60,800 nt of DNA from Syntrophothermus sp. DTU052 (GCA_001512495.1 LFRU01000036.1:1-60800); one strand, 5' to 3'. Shown: positions 46,554-55,100, counted from the first letter of the stretch. The notes: generated by a model not told the origin, from the letters alone. Made by a program: numbers and translations.

Positions 46554-47948
46554 CTAACCTGTATTGTGCGGGATGGTAACGGTAACCATATTTCCATGGC
46601 TATTCTTATGTGTAAAGTGGATGCTTCCCCTCAGGCTGTCGACCAGATGTTTGCAAACGGCTCGTCGAAAATCGGCGCCTTGTGCCTTGTCCGGGGCGGG
46701 GGGATCCAACACGCTGTGAAGCAAGTCCTGGTTTGCATCTCCGCTGTCGGCCAGCAGCAGCACAACTCCATCTTTACTGGATTTGGTTTGAATAGTGAGG
46801 ACCTCACCTTCACCCATGGAATGGAGAAACATCATAATCAGGTGGTTAACCAGGGCCTTTATTCTGTCGGCATCCCCTTTGATGTCAACCTTTCCTGATG
46901 AGTCCAGATAGAGTTCCAGCCAAACCCCCTTGTGGCAGGCGTTGGCTTCAATAGTCGGATAAAGCTCGGCAATGATATGATTCAGGTTAACCTGTTCGCG
47001 CCCATCTCGATAATCGGAGGACAGGATCATCAAATCTCGCAGCGTCTTTTCAATTCTGGAAACCTCATCCAGCAGCAAATCCCAGGGAATGTTTTCCGGC
47101 TTATCCCGGTAAAGCTGAATGAATCCCTTAACAACCGTCAGAGGGTTTCTGACCCGGTGTGCAGTTTCTTCTACCAGGCGAGAGATTATGTTGTGCGCCT
47201 CATTATGGGGCATCAACTCGGAAACGCTCTCCGGGATGTCGTAAACATGCAGACAGGCAATTACGGCTGTGACCTTCCCCCATACCGTGATAGGTTTGGT
47301 CTGCACCCGCAACATCTGATGCGGGCTGGAGCCGCTGAATGGGACCAACTTGGTCAGAGGGTGGGCGTCATGCAATGTCTGTAGAAGCAGGGCCGGCAAC
47401 TCAGGAAATAAACTTTCAAGAACTGCTACGGGACTGCCCAGTAAGGTGGATGCCCGGAGCTGAAAAAGACTCTCGAAGGCACAGTTTAACATGTTTATTT
47501 TTCCATCCGCCAGGATGGAGATCACCGGAATGGGCAGCTGCTCAATAACCACGTTGTCTATTGAGGTCTGATAAGCAGGCTCTTGACACTCATCAACTAT
47601 AAAGGCTGATCCCATGTCCGCCATTTCAAGGGTCGTTACCTTTAGATTGAGCTCGTCACCCTGGTCGTTTAGAATGTTCAGGTAAGCTTCTGATTGGTAT
47701 ATATGACTGGGATATACCCAGTGTTTTATTGATTCCCTCTTCTGGAACAGCCTCGCTAACAGCGAAAAGAGATTGTTACCCAAAACCTCTCTCGAAGGCA
47801 ATCCCAATACTTGAAGTATAGAACTGCTGGCGTAAATGATCGTGCCCTCGGAATCAATATATAGCAGACCGCTTTGAAAAGATGGGTTTAATGTATATTT
47901 TTGTAGTTTATCTTCAGGAGTGTCTAACACACTTGACATTAGACCCAA
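46554..47948 (-). CDS. Soluble PAS-domain sensor histidine kinase
   Basis: A 464-residue cytosolic kinase without membrane segments. PAS domain 1 (YIDSEGTIIYASSSILQVLG) begins near residue 30 and PAS domain 2 (VISILADGKINMLNCAFESLF) near 155. The phosphoacceptor box is EETAHRVRNPLTVVKGF near 285. The ATPase part is divergent: the usual N-box asparagine pattern reads ALVNHLIMMFLHSMGEG, while DSGD follows. The layout resembles orphan sporulation kinases feeding Spo0F/Spo0A; no response regulator is adjacent. TTG 47948 or ATG 47939 could be the start. Confidence 0.85.
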   Translation of the reverse strand: MGLMSSVLDTPEDKLQKYTLNPSFQSGLLYIDSEGTIIYASSSILQVLGLPSREVLGNNLFSLLARLFQKRESIKHWVYPSHIYQSEAYLNILNDQGDELNLKVTTLEMADMGSAFIVDECQEPAYQTSIDNVVIEQLPIPVISILADGKINMLNCAFESLFQLRASTLLGSPVAVLESLFPELPALLLQTLHDAHPLTKLVPFSGSSPHQMLRVQTKPITVWGKVTAVIACLHVYDIPESVSELMPHNEAHNIISRLVEETAHRVRNPLTVVKGFIQLYRDKPENIPWDLLLDEVSRIEKTLRDLMILSSDYRDGREQVNLNHIIAELYPTIEANACHKGVWLELYLDSSGKVDIKGDADRIKALVNHLIMMFLHSMGEGEVLTIQTKSSKDGVVLLLADSGDANQDLLHSVLDPPAPDKAQGADFRRAVCKHLVDSLRGSIHFTHKNSHGNMVTVTIPHNTG

Positions 47949-48186
47949 AGACTTGTTCCCCCTTCATAATACAGGGACCTTGAAATTACTCAACATATAA
48001 CCTGATATTCCACCAACAAAGGAGTCAATCCTCTAGCGAACCTTGACTATTTTTGTATTAGGCACCGCTGTTATTCATCGAATTATGATAGAATGTTGCG
48101 GTTTAGGGAGGTGGGTCTTAATGCCGAATACCAGACACATATTCATCAGGCACCGTTAGAATACTAACTAAGACGGAGGTGAAGAA

Positions 48187-49254
48187 GTGAAACGAAAGTT
48201 TATCCTGATGACAGCCGCCTTACTGTTGGTGGCAGCCGGTTATATATCCGGGCAACTGGTTGAGCCTCTATTGGCGAACCGGCAGTCGACCAGGGTCGAA
48301 AATGGAAATGGCCACTCGGTTATTCAGACTGCCCGGGACTTAAGCCCGTGCATAGTAAGCATTGTCAGCTACAGCGACGAGGGTGATTTTTTTTCTCAGC
48401 GTAAGGTGACCAAAAGCGGTTCGGGGGTGGTAATTGATCCTTCGGGCTACATTGTCACCAACAATCATGTTATCGATAATGCCGATAGAATTCAGGTCTC
48501 TTTCCACGACGGCCGCAGGAAGACGGCAAAGCTCATCGGGAAAGACCAGCGAACCGACCTGGCATTACTGAAGGTTGAGGGGGTCAAAGTTACCACCGCG
48601 GACTTCGGTGATTCGGATAGCCTGGTTGTAGGACAGGAAGTGGTTGCTATTGGGAATCCCATGGGAGAGAAATTCGCCCGCACGGTAACTGCCGGGGTAG
48701 TCAGCGGGTTGAACAGGATCTTGACTACTGAGGAGGGATTTGTTTTTCGTCTGATCCAGACAGATGCAGCCATAAACCCCGGCAACTCGGGAGGAGCCCT
48801 CTGTAACCTGCAGGGAGAGGTGATCGGAATCAATACGGTTAAAATCGCGGTATCGGGATATGAGGGCATGGGGTTTGCTATTCCCTCCAATCAGGTGGTT
48901 CAGGTGGTAAATGATCTACGCACCAAAGGAAGGGTAGAGCGCCCGGTAGCAGGGTTGCAGGTAGTTGACGAAGTGACCTCTGAGCTGGCAACCTACTACA
49001 ATCTCCCGGTAACGTATGGGGTGGCGGTAAAGCCGATAAAAGGAGGTCCGGCTGAGAAGGCGGGTCTGAAAGACTACGACATAATCAGGTCGGTGAACGG
49101 CAAAAAAGTCCAGACGGCCTATGACCTGCAGGAATGCCTGTTTAATTGTAAAGTGGGAGATGAAGCTACCTTAAGCGTTACGCGGCTTGCCCGCGGCCCC
49201 GGAGAACGATTGAAAAACTTTGACTGCAGGGTAACGCTCTGCAGTGATGGATAA
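48187..49254 (+). CDS. HtrA-type serine protease with PDZ domain
   Basis: Membrane-anchored quality-control protease of 355 residues. An N-terminal membrane helix (FILMTAALLLVAAGYISG) precedes the trypsin-like domain with an intact triad: His in TNNHVID, Asp in RTDLALLK, Ser in GNSGGALCN. One PDZ domain follows (GGPAEKAGLKDYDIIRSVNG). GTG 48187 follows ACGGAGGTG. The HtrA-RlmH order here matches the end of the walR-walK cluster of Firmicutes, but the Wal genes themselves are absent. Confidence 0.95.
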   Translation: MKRKFILMTAALLLVAAGYISGQLVEPLLANRQSTRVENGNGHSVIQTARDLSPCIVSIVSYSDEGDFFSQRKVTKSGSGVVIDPSGYIVTNNHVIDNADRIQVSFHDGRRKTAKLIGKDQRTDLALLKVEGVKVTTADFGDSDSLVVGQEVVAIGNPMGEKFARTVTAGVVSGLNRILTTEEGFVFRLIQTDAAINPGNSGGALCNLQGEVIGINTVKIAVSGYEGMGFAIPSNQVVQVVNDLRTKGRVERPVAGLQVVDEVTSELATYYNLPVTYGVAVKPIKGGPAEKAGLKDYDIIRSVNGKKVQTAYDLQECLFNCKVGDEATLSVTRLARGPGERLKNFDCRVTLCSDG

Positions 49255-49501
49255 GGGCAACGGGTCATGATAAGGCACAAAGTCAGAGGCTGGTTCAACT
49301 AAGGTAACAGACCTCAAAGTGTCAGGGGGAGAAGCGTTTCGCCATTCAACAGTATAGTGTCGGTATTCCTGCAACTCGTCACGGTAGCAAGCAGGGAATT
49401 CCTGTTTCTATCCTTTTATGAGACAATGGTTATGAAGTCAGACGATTTGCCCAGGAACAGGTTTAGTAAGGCTTTTACTCCAACTATCCAGAGGATTATT
49501 T

Positions 49502-49981
49502 ATGCGCTTGCTTGTTATTTCCGTTGGTAAGGTGCGCGAAAGTTATCTTAATGCGGGGATTAAGGATTTCCTGACCCGGCTGCGTCCTTATGTAAGTGTT
49601 GAATATATTGAAGGACTGGAACAGAAAACCCAGCCGCGTTCTTCACCAGCGCAGATTACTTCGGCACTGGAAAAGGAGGGACAGCGGATTTTGTCCTGTA
49701 TCAGAGAAGGAGACTACGTGGTAGCCCTTGATTCAAGGGGAGAGTCTATGACCTCCGAAGTCCTGGCCCATAGAATTGGAGAACTTATGAACCAGGGAAA
49801 GTCCCGTGTGGTTTTTGTCGTTGGCGGCTCTCATGGCCTTGCACCGGACATACTCAAACGCGCCCAAGCAGTCCTTTCTTTCTCGTTGTTAACTTTCCCT
49901 CACCAGTTGGCCGTTCTCATGCTGCTGGAGCAGATCTACCGCAGCTTCAAGATCATCAGAGGTGAACCTTACCACAAGTAA
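49502..49981 (+). CDS. rlmH: 23S rRNA pseudouridine-1915 N3-methyltransferase
   Basis: SPOUT-class methyltransferase acting on pseudouridine 1915 of 23S rRNA. The 159 residues include VVFVVGGSHGLAPDILKRA, the knotted SAM site, and the invariant C-terminus KIIRGEPYHK. ATG 49502 follows AGAGGA. It is 247 bp downstream of htrA; the gap between them holds no gene. Confidence 0.97.
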   Translation: MRLLVISVGKVRESYLNAGIKDFLTRLRPYVSVEYIEGLEQKTQPRSSPAQITSALEKEGQRILSCIREGDYVVALDSRGESMTSEVLAHRIGELMNQGKSRVVFVVGGSHGLAPDILKRAQAVLSFSLLTFPHQLAVLMLLEQIYRSFKIIRGEPYHK

Positions 49982-50175
49982 GGCAGGGCCTTTGAAGCAG
50001 GAATTCGATGAGAAAAGAGAAGCTGTTCTCAATAAGACTTTTGTCCGGTCCTTGCCCGAATGGCATAAAAATATCCCGTACCGCTTTTGCTGTGGATACG
50101 GGACCTTATTCTCTCTGTATAAGAGGACGGCTGGAGCAGTCGGAAACGATTCTTATGAATTCAACCATGCAGGCT

Positions 50176-50631
50176 TCAGGTATCGTTTCCGGGATTTGCT
50201 GTCGCATTGGTAACCGGTTCCCTGCTCGCTTCCTCTTCCCCGACCGTTTCCGGGGCTGCAGAGCTATCCGCAAACATTTCCGGTTCGTCCAACCCTTCCC
50301 TGGTATTGCTTCCGGGGTCGGGTTCAGTTGACATTGCCCGGCAAGTAGAGGCTATCCGGTTAATCCTGCCTACATAAAACAAGAGAAATGCAATTCCTCC
50401 ATAAATTGCAAGAGGCTCGAATACTCCCGGTAGAAACTGGGAGGGGATCAGGTGCTTATAGACCTCATCGGAAGGGTATCCCATGGCCAGGTAATAGTCT
50501 ATGGTATCTGCAAACGATACCATATTCAGAACCAGTAAAGAAACTGCAGCCAGGGCGGCGATTACAGCAAGAATAATCCTCAAGATTTCAACCGGTTTTC
50601 TCGCAACCTGGTTGGGGTCGTTTTGTTTCAT
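50176..50631 (-). CDS. Hypothetical two-helix membrane protein
   Basis: A 151-residue protein I do not recognise. ATG 50631 (MKQNDPNQVARKPVEILRII) follows GGAGAAG. Two membrane segments are visible, ILAVIAALAAVSLLVLNMV and PLAIYGGIAFLLFYVG, then a long acidic, Pro/Ser-rich tail of low complexity to the C-terminus. It is probably the last gene of a minus-strand operon with the flavoprotein. Confidence 0.6.
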   Translation of the reverse strand: MKQNDPNQVARKPVEILRIILAVIAALAAVSLLVLNMVSFADTIDYYLAMGYPSDEVYKHLIPSQFLPGVFEPLAIYGGIAFLLFYVGRINRIASTCRAMSTEPDPGSNTREGLDEPEMFADSSAAPETVGEEEASREPVTNATANPGNDT

Positions 50632-50740
50632 AAGTATCTCTTCTCCAATCTGCCACCAGGCCAAAGTTCGGCAGGTGTTACACCCAACATATCCAGCATA
50701 GCTTAAGATTGTGAACAACCTGTGAAGTATCCGTAAAGCT

Positions 50741-50920
50741 TCATTGAACTTTTTTCCGGTTTACGTGGGGTGTTAACCCGGGACCCGAGGGAAAAAGCTG
50801 TTGGCACTCGTTAGAATCAGCTACGAGGCCAATACGTCGCATTAAAAGCATTAACCAAAACATGCCAAAGTATACCAACAAACAGCCGACCATTACGAAA
50901 AACATCGGTCGGCATCTCAT
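50741..50920 (-). CDS. Small single-helix membrane protein
   Basis: A 59-residue frame from ATG 50920 (MRCRPMFFVMVGCLLVYFGM) with one clear membrane helix and a short polar tail (DSNECQQLFPSGPGLTPHVN). GGAG lies 10 nt upstream. It sits between the flavoprotein and the two-helix membrane protein on the same strand. No family recognised; expression unproven. Confidence 0.45.
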   Translation of the reverse strand: MRCRPMFFVMVGCLLVYFGMFWLMLLMRRIGLVADSNECQQLFPSGPGLTPHVNRKKVQ

Positions 50921-50957
50921 TGACGAAATGGTCTCCGGAGCAGCATCCGATTGACAA

Positions 50958-51707
50958 TCAAGCCTCGATTTGGCCCTGTTCTCTCCTCTTCTTCCAGCGG
51001 TCAATTTCCCAGTCCCAGTATTTGTTGGCCTGTTCGAGGAAGGTCTGCTTATCCGGCATGAGGTCCTGTTGGATGATCTTCATAGTGTCTTCACGGATAC
51101 TGCCTTCGGTGATGAATTCGAAACCGGCCTTTTCCGTGGCCGCCAGGATTTCTTCTACTTTGGCCTTCAGGGGAGGGGCGCTCATGAACTCCGCCGCCGG
51201 GCGATAAATCTCGGCCCGTATTCTTCCAAGACCACGTCCGGCCATGAAATGCAACCAGTCGGACATGGGTTTGAAATGGTCTAACTCGTAAAATCCGGCA
51301 ACAGAAATAATAACCTTATCCGAAATCGCGGCAACCCGAGGCGGGTGGGTGCACAATCCGTCCTTCTCGACAATATACGGCTCATACATGGGGATGGACC
51401 GGTCAAGGAAGTTCTTGAACATCGCGGTGGGGCCAAAGATATACACAGGAGTAGCCCACACTTCCAGATCGGCTCCCGCCCGAATCTCCAGGATCTCTTT
51501 CATATCGTCCTTTTGGACACACTCTCCGGGAGTCTTGATCCAACAGGTATAGCAGCCGATGCAGTTTTTTATGTTCTTTTCTCTCAAGTTGATAACCTCA
51601 ACATCTGCTCCGGCTCTCCGGCAACCAGCAAGAAACGCCTCGAGGAGCATAGTGGTTTTCGATATCCTTGCCCCTCTCGGTCCTCCGTTAATTGCGACAA
51701 TCCTCAT
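50958..51707 (-). CDS. Iron-sulfur flavoprotein, NADPH-dependent FMN reductase-like
   Basis: A flavodoxin-fold protein of 249 residues. The FMN phosphate loop is INGGPRGARISKT. The segment NCIGCYTCWIKTPGECVQKDD has the compact C-x2-C-x2-C-x7-C motif of iron-sulfur flavoproteins, and PVYIFGPTAMFKNFLDR continues the flavodoxin core. ATG 51707 is 8 nt after GGAGGAA; a TTG 6 bp earlier is too close. Expected to shuttle electrons in anaerobic redox stress; partner unknown. The C-terminal 60 residues (DLMPDKQTFLEQANKYWDWE) are a helical extension. Confidence 0.88.
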   Translation of the reverse strand: MRIVAINGGPRGARISKTTMLLEAFLAGCRRAGADVEVINLREKNIKNCIGCYTCWIKTPGECVQKDDMKEILEIRAGADLEVWATPVYIFGPTAMFKNFLDRSIPMYEPYIVEKDGLCTHPPRVAAISDKVIISVAGFYELDHFKPMSDWLHFMAGRGLGRIRAEIYRPAAEFMSAPPLKAKVEEILAATEKAGFEFITEGSIREDTMKIIQQDLMPDKQTFLEQANKYWDWEIDRWKKRREQGQIEA

Positions 51708-51902
51708 ACGCAATTCCTCCCCTCACATTAACCCGGACGCATTATTACATAATTCATACATTACATTAATAAAATGGATTGTCAATTGTTGATGGCGACA
51801 CCTTAACCTCAGCGACTGACTCACTGGGGTTATAACTCTGCTTTTCCCCGGTATTTTCAGCAGCAGTATTTTCCAAGCAGCCACAAATGGGGAATACTAA
51901 TT

Positions 51903-52211
51903 ATGAAAGCAGCCGGTGTTGTTGGCGAATTGGGAGATGATTTTGCAGGCCGGGAGGAGATGAGACCGGACCGCTGGGGCGCGGCCAATAACTGGAAGAG
52001 GCCGGGGATACTCTGGTTGGGCGGGGGTGAGGCGGCTGATGGAACAGGTCGAGGACCAGGGCAGGCCCGGGGTTCAGAGGGGTTTGGGCGAGGTCACGGA
52101 AGAGGTCCGACCGGGACCCGGGGAAGAGGCTTTGTTGGTTTATCCCCGGGGGAGTTGCCGCCGGAGGAAAAACGGGTGCTTGAAGGCTGGAGCTCATTAA
52201 CAAGGAATTAG
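51903..52211 (+). CDS. Doubtful Gly/Arg-rich small protein
   Basis: A 102-residue frame with low-complexity Gly-Arg repeats (GFGRGHGRGPTGTRGRGF) ending in a charged stretch. Only a weak ribosome site (GGGGAA) precedes ATG 51903. Gly/Arg-rich DUF5320-type proteins are frequent neighbours of DUF134 genes, which lies just downstream, but the usual Met-Gly-Pro N-terminus is missing. It could be a decayed relative or a chance frame; the opposite strand is also open. Confidence 0.3.
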   Translation: MKAAGVVGELGDDFAGREEMRPDRWGAANNWKRPGILWLGGGEAADGTGRGPGQARGSEGFGRGHGRGPTGTRGRGFVGLSPGELPPEEKRVLEGWSSLTRN

Positions 52212-52226
52212 AGGGCCAGTAAGCGA

Positions 52227-52266
52227 ATGATAGAGTGACAGGAGTGCGCTCCTGTCACTCTATCAT
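52227..52266. repeat. Perfect 18-bp dyad upstream of the DUF134 gene
   Basis: ATGATAGAGTGACAGGAG (52227-52244) and its exact complement (52249-52266) surround a TGCG tetraloop. It ends 4 bp before the ribosome site of the DUF134 gene. There is no T run, so a simple terminator is unlikely; an operator, RNA switch or mobile-element trace is possible. Confidence 0.85.
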
Positions 52267-52284
52267 GGTAAGGAGAATATGAAT

Positions 52285-52647
52285 ATGCCACGACCAAGGA
52301 AATGGAGGAAAGTATGCTGTTTACCGGATAGCGACCGGTTTGGGCCACTAAACGCTTCCGTAAATACTGATCATATAATCATGACCGTTGAAGAGTACGA
52401 AGCTATAAGGCTGATTGACCTGGAGGGATTTACTCAGGAAGAATGTGCCGGGCAAATGAATATCGCCCGTACAACCGTTCAGGGGATCTATTCTGAAGCC
52501 AGAAAAAAGCTGGCGGAGTCTATCGTAAACGGGAAAGTACTGAGGATTGAGGGCGGAAACTACAAGCTCTGTGAGGGACGTTTGCCATCCTGTAAAGGCA
52601 GGGGCTGCCACCGGCAACGGTCTGGTGAAGATCTGTGCCGATGGTAA
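52285..52647 (+). CDS. DUF134 predicted DNA-binding protein
   Basis: A 120-residue protein of the UPF0251/DUF134 family. It begins [20 protein letters not shown], contains a sigma-region-4-like helix-turn-helix ([20 protein letters not shown]) and ends with a Cys-rich tail ([13 protein letters not shown]) that may bind metal or a cluster. ATG 52285 is 9 nt after AAGGAG; ATG 52279 is too close. The family often neighbours iron-molybdenum-cofactor-type proteins. It may autoregulate through the dyad immediately upstream. Confidence 0.92.
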   Translation: MPRPRKWRKVCCLPDSDRFGPLNASVNTDHIIMTVEEYEAIRLIDLEGFTQEECAGQMNIARTTVQGIYSEARKKLAESIVNGKVLRIEGGNYKLCEGRLPSCKGRGCHRQRSGEDLCRW

Positions 52648-52763
52648 CCAATACCATGATAGTATTAAAAGCGGTGAGGATGGCTGAGATGGCGGCCTGC
52701 CGGTTTTGGGTTTGGTTGAAAACAAGCATCGCGGGGAATGCAGCCATTTAAGGAGGTATTTTG

Positions 52764-53201
52764 GTGGACAGAGGTACCATCTATGCTATCTCTATAAGTC
52801 CGGAAAGAGGTCAACTCAAGCGAGAAGTGCAGGAGGCCACCATTATCGAGAATTACGGAATCGAAAATGATGGTCACGCCGGGGATTGGGGACGACAGGT
52901 GACCTGTTTAAGCTGGGAAAGTGTCAAAAGAATCAACCAAAGGCAGGGCTTGAATGCTGGTCCCGGTGATTTTGCTGAGAATATTCTCATTGCGGATATG
53001 GATCTGTCCTGGCTTACGGCCGGCAGCCGGATCAGGTTGGGTAAAGATGTGGTTCTGGAAGTGACCCAGGTTGGAAAAGAGGATCATCCCAGTATCGTTT
53101 CGAAAACGCAGGGAGTAAGTCTCTTGCCTGGTGAAGGCTTGTTCTGCAGGGTTCTTAAGGGCGGGCGAATAAAGAAAGGGGATCCTGTAGAGACGGTGTA
53201 G
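52764..53201 (+). CDS. MOSC domain protein lacking the usual cysteine
   Basis: A 145-residue stand-alone MOSC domain, a fold linked to sulfur transfer for molybdenum cofactors. Visible are IENDGHAGDWGRQVTCLSWE, GDFAENILI and VLKGGRIKKGDPV. The conserved stretch usually read as GKECH is GKEDH here, so the family's expected cysteine is absent; another cysteine lies in QVTCLSW. GTG 52764 is 6 nt after AGGAGGT. Function uncertain. Confidence 0.88.
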   Translation: MDRGTIYAISISPERGQLKREVQEATIIENYGIENDGHAGDWGRQVTCLSWESVKRINQRQGLNAGPGDFAENILIADMDLSWLTAGSRIRLGKDVVLEVTQVGKEDHPSIVSKTQGVSLLPGEGLFCRVLKGGRIKKGDPVETV

Positions 53202-53254
53202 TCGGCACCTCGGACCGCGTAAAGTTACCGCCTGAGTTAATCTGTAATATGAAC

Positions 53255-53339
53255 GGCAGGAGTCCATTGGCGAGACCTCCGTAATCTGCTGCTGCAAGTT
53301 ATGCACAGCCTGCCCCCATGATTTGCCTGGTTACGGAGG
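53255..53339. repeat. Interleaved inverted repeats, possible structured RNA
   Basis: In the 258-bp gap between the MOSC and thioesterase genes, GGCAGG (53255-53260) complements CCTGCC (53309-53314), and CCTCCGTAA (53276-53284) complements TTACGGAGG (53331-53339). The two pairings cross, as in a pseudoknot, or may compete. No known riboswitch was matched by eye. Confidence 0.35.
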
Positions 53340-53459
53340 GCGACGGGCGGTTTTGTCAAACCAAATTAAGTATAACCGCGGCGATAGGCAAATATAATGC
53401 CGGTCGTGACTCAATTAGATGTACAATAGAACAGTTATTATAGCAGGAGGCGAAGCACT

Positions 53460-53882
53460 GTGCGGGAAGGGTACCATTTCAGTCATAAGATCAGGGTCCG
53501 GTATACGGAAATTGACGGGCAGATGATCGTCATGAACAGTAATTACCTGAACTACATAATAGTAACCAACACCGAGTTTTTCCGGCATCTGGGAATAAAA
53601 GTAGACAGCTTCGAAGAATCGCAGTTCGATATTGCACTGATCACATCGTACCTTGAATTCAAAAGCCCGGCTTTTTTCGATGATGTCATCGAGTGTAACC
53701 TGAGAATAGCCGAAGTCGGCAACAAAAGCTACAAGGCGGAATATGCCTTCGTGCGGGAAGCCACCGGAGAAATACTGTTTACCGCCCAGAATACGTATGC
53801 ATGCTTCAACCCCATACTCAAGAAAAGCGCTCCCATTCCTGAATACGTAAAAGAAAAATTTTGGGCTCTGCAGGGGTCGTAA
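53460..53882 (+). CDS. 4-Hydroxybenzoyl-CoA-type thioesterase
   Basis: Acyl-CoA thioesterase of the hotdog fold, 140 residues. The opening KIRVRYTEIDGQMIVMNSNY matches the YbgC/4HBT pattern with the catalytic Asp in EID, and ALITSYLEFKSPAFFDD is the core helix-strand. GTG 53460 follows AGGAGGCG. Substrate unknown; may serve fatty or aromatic acid metabolism. Stands alone between MOSC and the winged-helix gene. Confidence 0.88.
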   Translation: MREGYHFSHKIRVRYTEIDGQMIVMNSNYLNYIIVTNTEFFRHLGIKVDSFEESQFDIALITSYLEFKSPAFFDDVIECNLRIAEVGNKSYKAEYAFVREATGEILFTAQNTYACFNPILKKSAPIPEYVKEKFWALQGS

Positions 53883-54075
53883 GGTTTGGACCTGAGAACC
53901 GGGGGCCTGCTTTGAACAACCGGAGGCTAAGAAACGGCAGATAGGAGAGTTTTGCTATTCGCCCTTTGAATTACACTCCGGGTTGGTTCTGCAAAGATTG
54001 ACACTCCGGCCGTGAATCATAAAATATATCAAAAGGACAGATAATGTTCTTAAAAACAGGTGAGGAGTTGAAAAA

Positions 54076-54252
54076 ATGGATGCGGTAACGACAGTTCTTG
54101 ATGCCATGAACAAGGCGGGTAAGCCCCTTAGTGCGGGCCAGATTGCGGAGTTGACCGGGCTCGACAAGAAAGAAGTGGACAAGGCCATGAATAAGCTTAA
54201 GAAGGAGGAGCGGATTACTTCTCCCAAGAGATGCTACTGGGAACCCAAGTAA
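54076..54252 (+). CDS. Mini winged-helix DNA-binding protein
   Basis: A 58-residue protein missed by length filters. It begins [20 protein letters not shown], continues [20 protein letters not shown] and ends [13 protein letters not shown], the pattern of a stand-alone MarR/B-block-like winged helix. ATG 54076 follows GAGGAG by 8 nt. It is probably a transcription regulator or a nucleoid-type protein; its target is unknown. Confidence 0.8.
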   Translation: MDAVTTVLDAMNKAGKPLSAGQIAELTGLDKKEVDKAMNKLKKEERITSPKRCYWEPK

Positions 54253-54411
54253 ACAAGGCATTGCTAGCGGGTTCGATTCAGTTCTTCGCCTGGAATAAGG
54301 GGAAAGCAGTGATTCCTGGGAACAGGGGGTCATAATTAAATTCCCTTGTAAGTAAAACCATGGCTCCGCCGTATCTTAGGGTAGGAAGCAATCATCAGGA
54401 GGGTTGGAACC

Positions 54412-55065
54412 ATGTGGAAGAAAACAGCAATCATCGTGACCCTGGCAGTGCTTATGAGCCTGGTTGGAGGGGCGGCACTTGCAGGCCCGTCCGTTGAAAT
54501 CTCAGACCTTGAGAAGCACTGGGCCCGGCAGCAGGTAATGACGGCCATCGATCAGGGAATCATGAGTGGTGCCGGAGACGGACGGTTTTTCCCCGACCGG
54601 GCCCTGACCCGGGCGGAGCTGGCAGTGGTGCTGCACAAGATGTTTGAGCTGGATTACGGGGATATCCAGTTCATTAAGGCCCCGGAGATCACAGATTATT
54701 ACGACGATGTACCTGCGGGGACCTGGTATACGGACGCAGTCATGCTTATGGCCATCAATCAGATATTGCCCGGGGATTCACGGGAGTTCAAGCCCCGGCA
54801 GCCGGTAACCCGTCTGGAGGTGGCTCAGGCGGTTACCCGGTGTTTTACGGTCAAGGAAATCCCGGTCGTAACCATCATGATGCTGCCCATCTACGAGGAT
54901 ACCAGGGATATGGAAGGGGAACCGGCTATCGCCTTTATTACCAACACCGGCATTATGAAAGGCAACAACAATTACTTCCGACCCTATGATCCCCTGACCC
55001 GGGCGGAAGCAGCCTGTGTTTTTGTAAACACCGCCAGGGTAATCAAGCAATACCGAACCGAGTAG
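54412..55065 (+). CDS. S-layer homology (SLH) domain protein
   Basis: A secreted protein of 217 residues. A signal peptide (IIVTLAVLMSLVGGAALA) is followed by three SLH modules, recognised by HWARQQVMTAIDQGIMSG, FFPDRALTRAELAVVLHKMF and FRPYDPLTRAEAACVFVN. SLH modules bind pyruvylated wall polymers. There is no catalytic domain, so it may be an envelope anchor or spacer. ATG 54412 follows AGGAGGG. A terminator follows at 55101. Confidence 0.93.
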   Translation: MWKKTAIIVTLAVLMSLVGGAALAGPSVEISDLEKHWARQQVMTAIDQGIMSGAGDGRFFPDRALTRAELAVVLHKMFELDYGDIQFIKAPEITDYYDDVPAGTWYTDAVMLMAINQILPGDSREFKPRQPVTRLEVAQAVTRCFTVKEIPVVTIMMLPIYEDTRDMEGEPAIAFITNTGIMKGNNNYFRPYDPLTRAEAACVFVNTARVIKQYRTE

Positions 55066-55100
55066 AGAGTATGTGTACATAGAATGTTTGCTGCTTAACG

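Noticed and set aside
51901-52203. 100-codon minus frame opposite the Gly/Arg-rich frame
   Set aside because: Pro/Ser-rich composition is the expected antisense of Gly/Arg-rich codons; no ribosome site.
52348-52725. 125-codon minus frame
   Set aside because: Antisense to DUF134, whose motifs are complete.
53219-53345. Molybdenum-cofactor riboswitch next to the MOSC gene
   Set aside because: The location is suggestive but I could not match the conserved core, and it follows rather than precedes the MOSC gene; kept only as an unspecified structured repeat.
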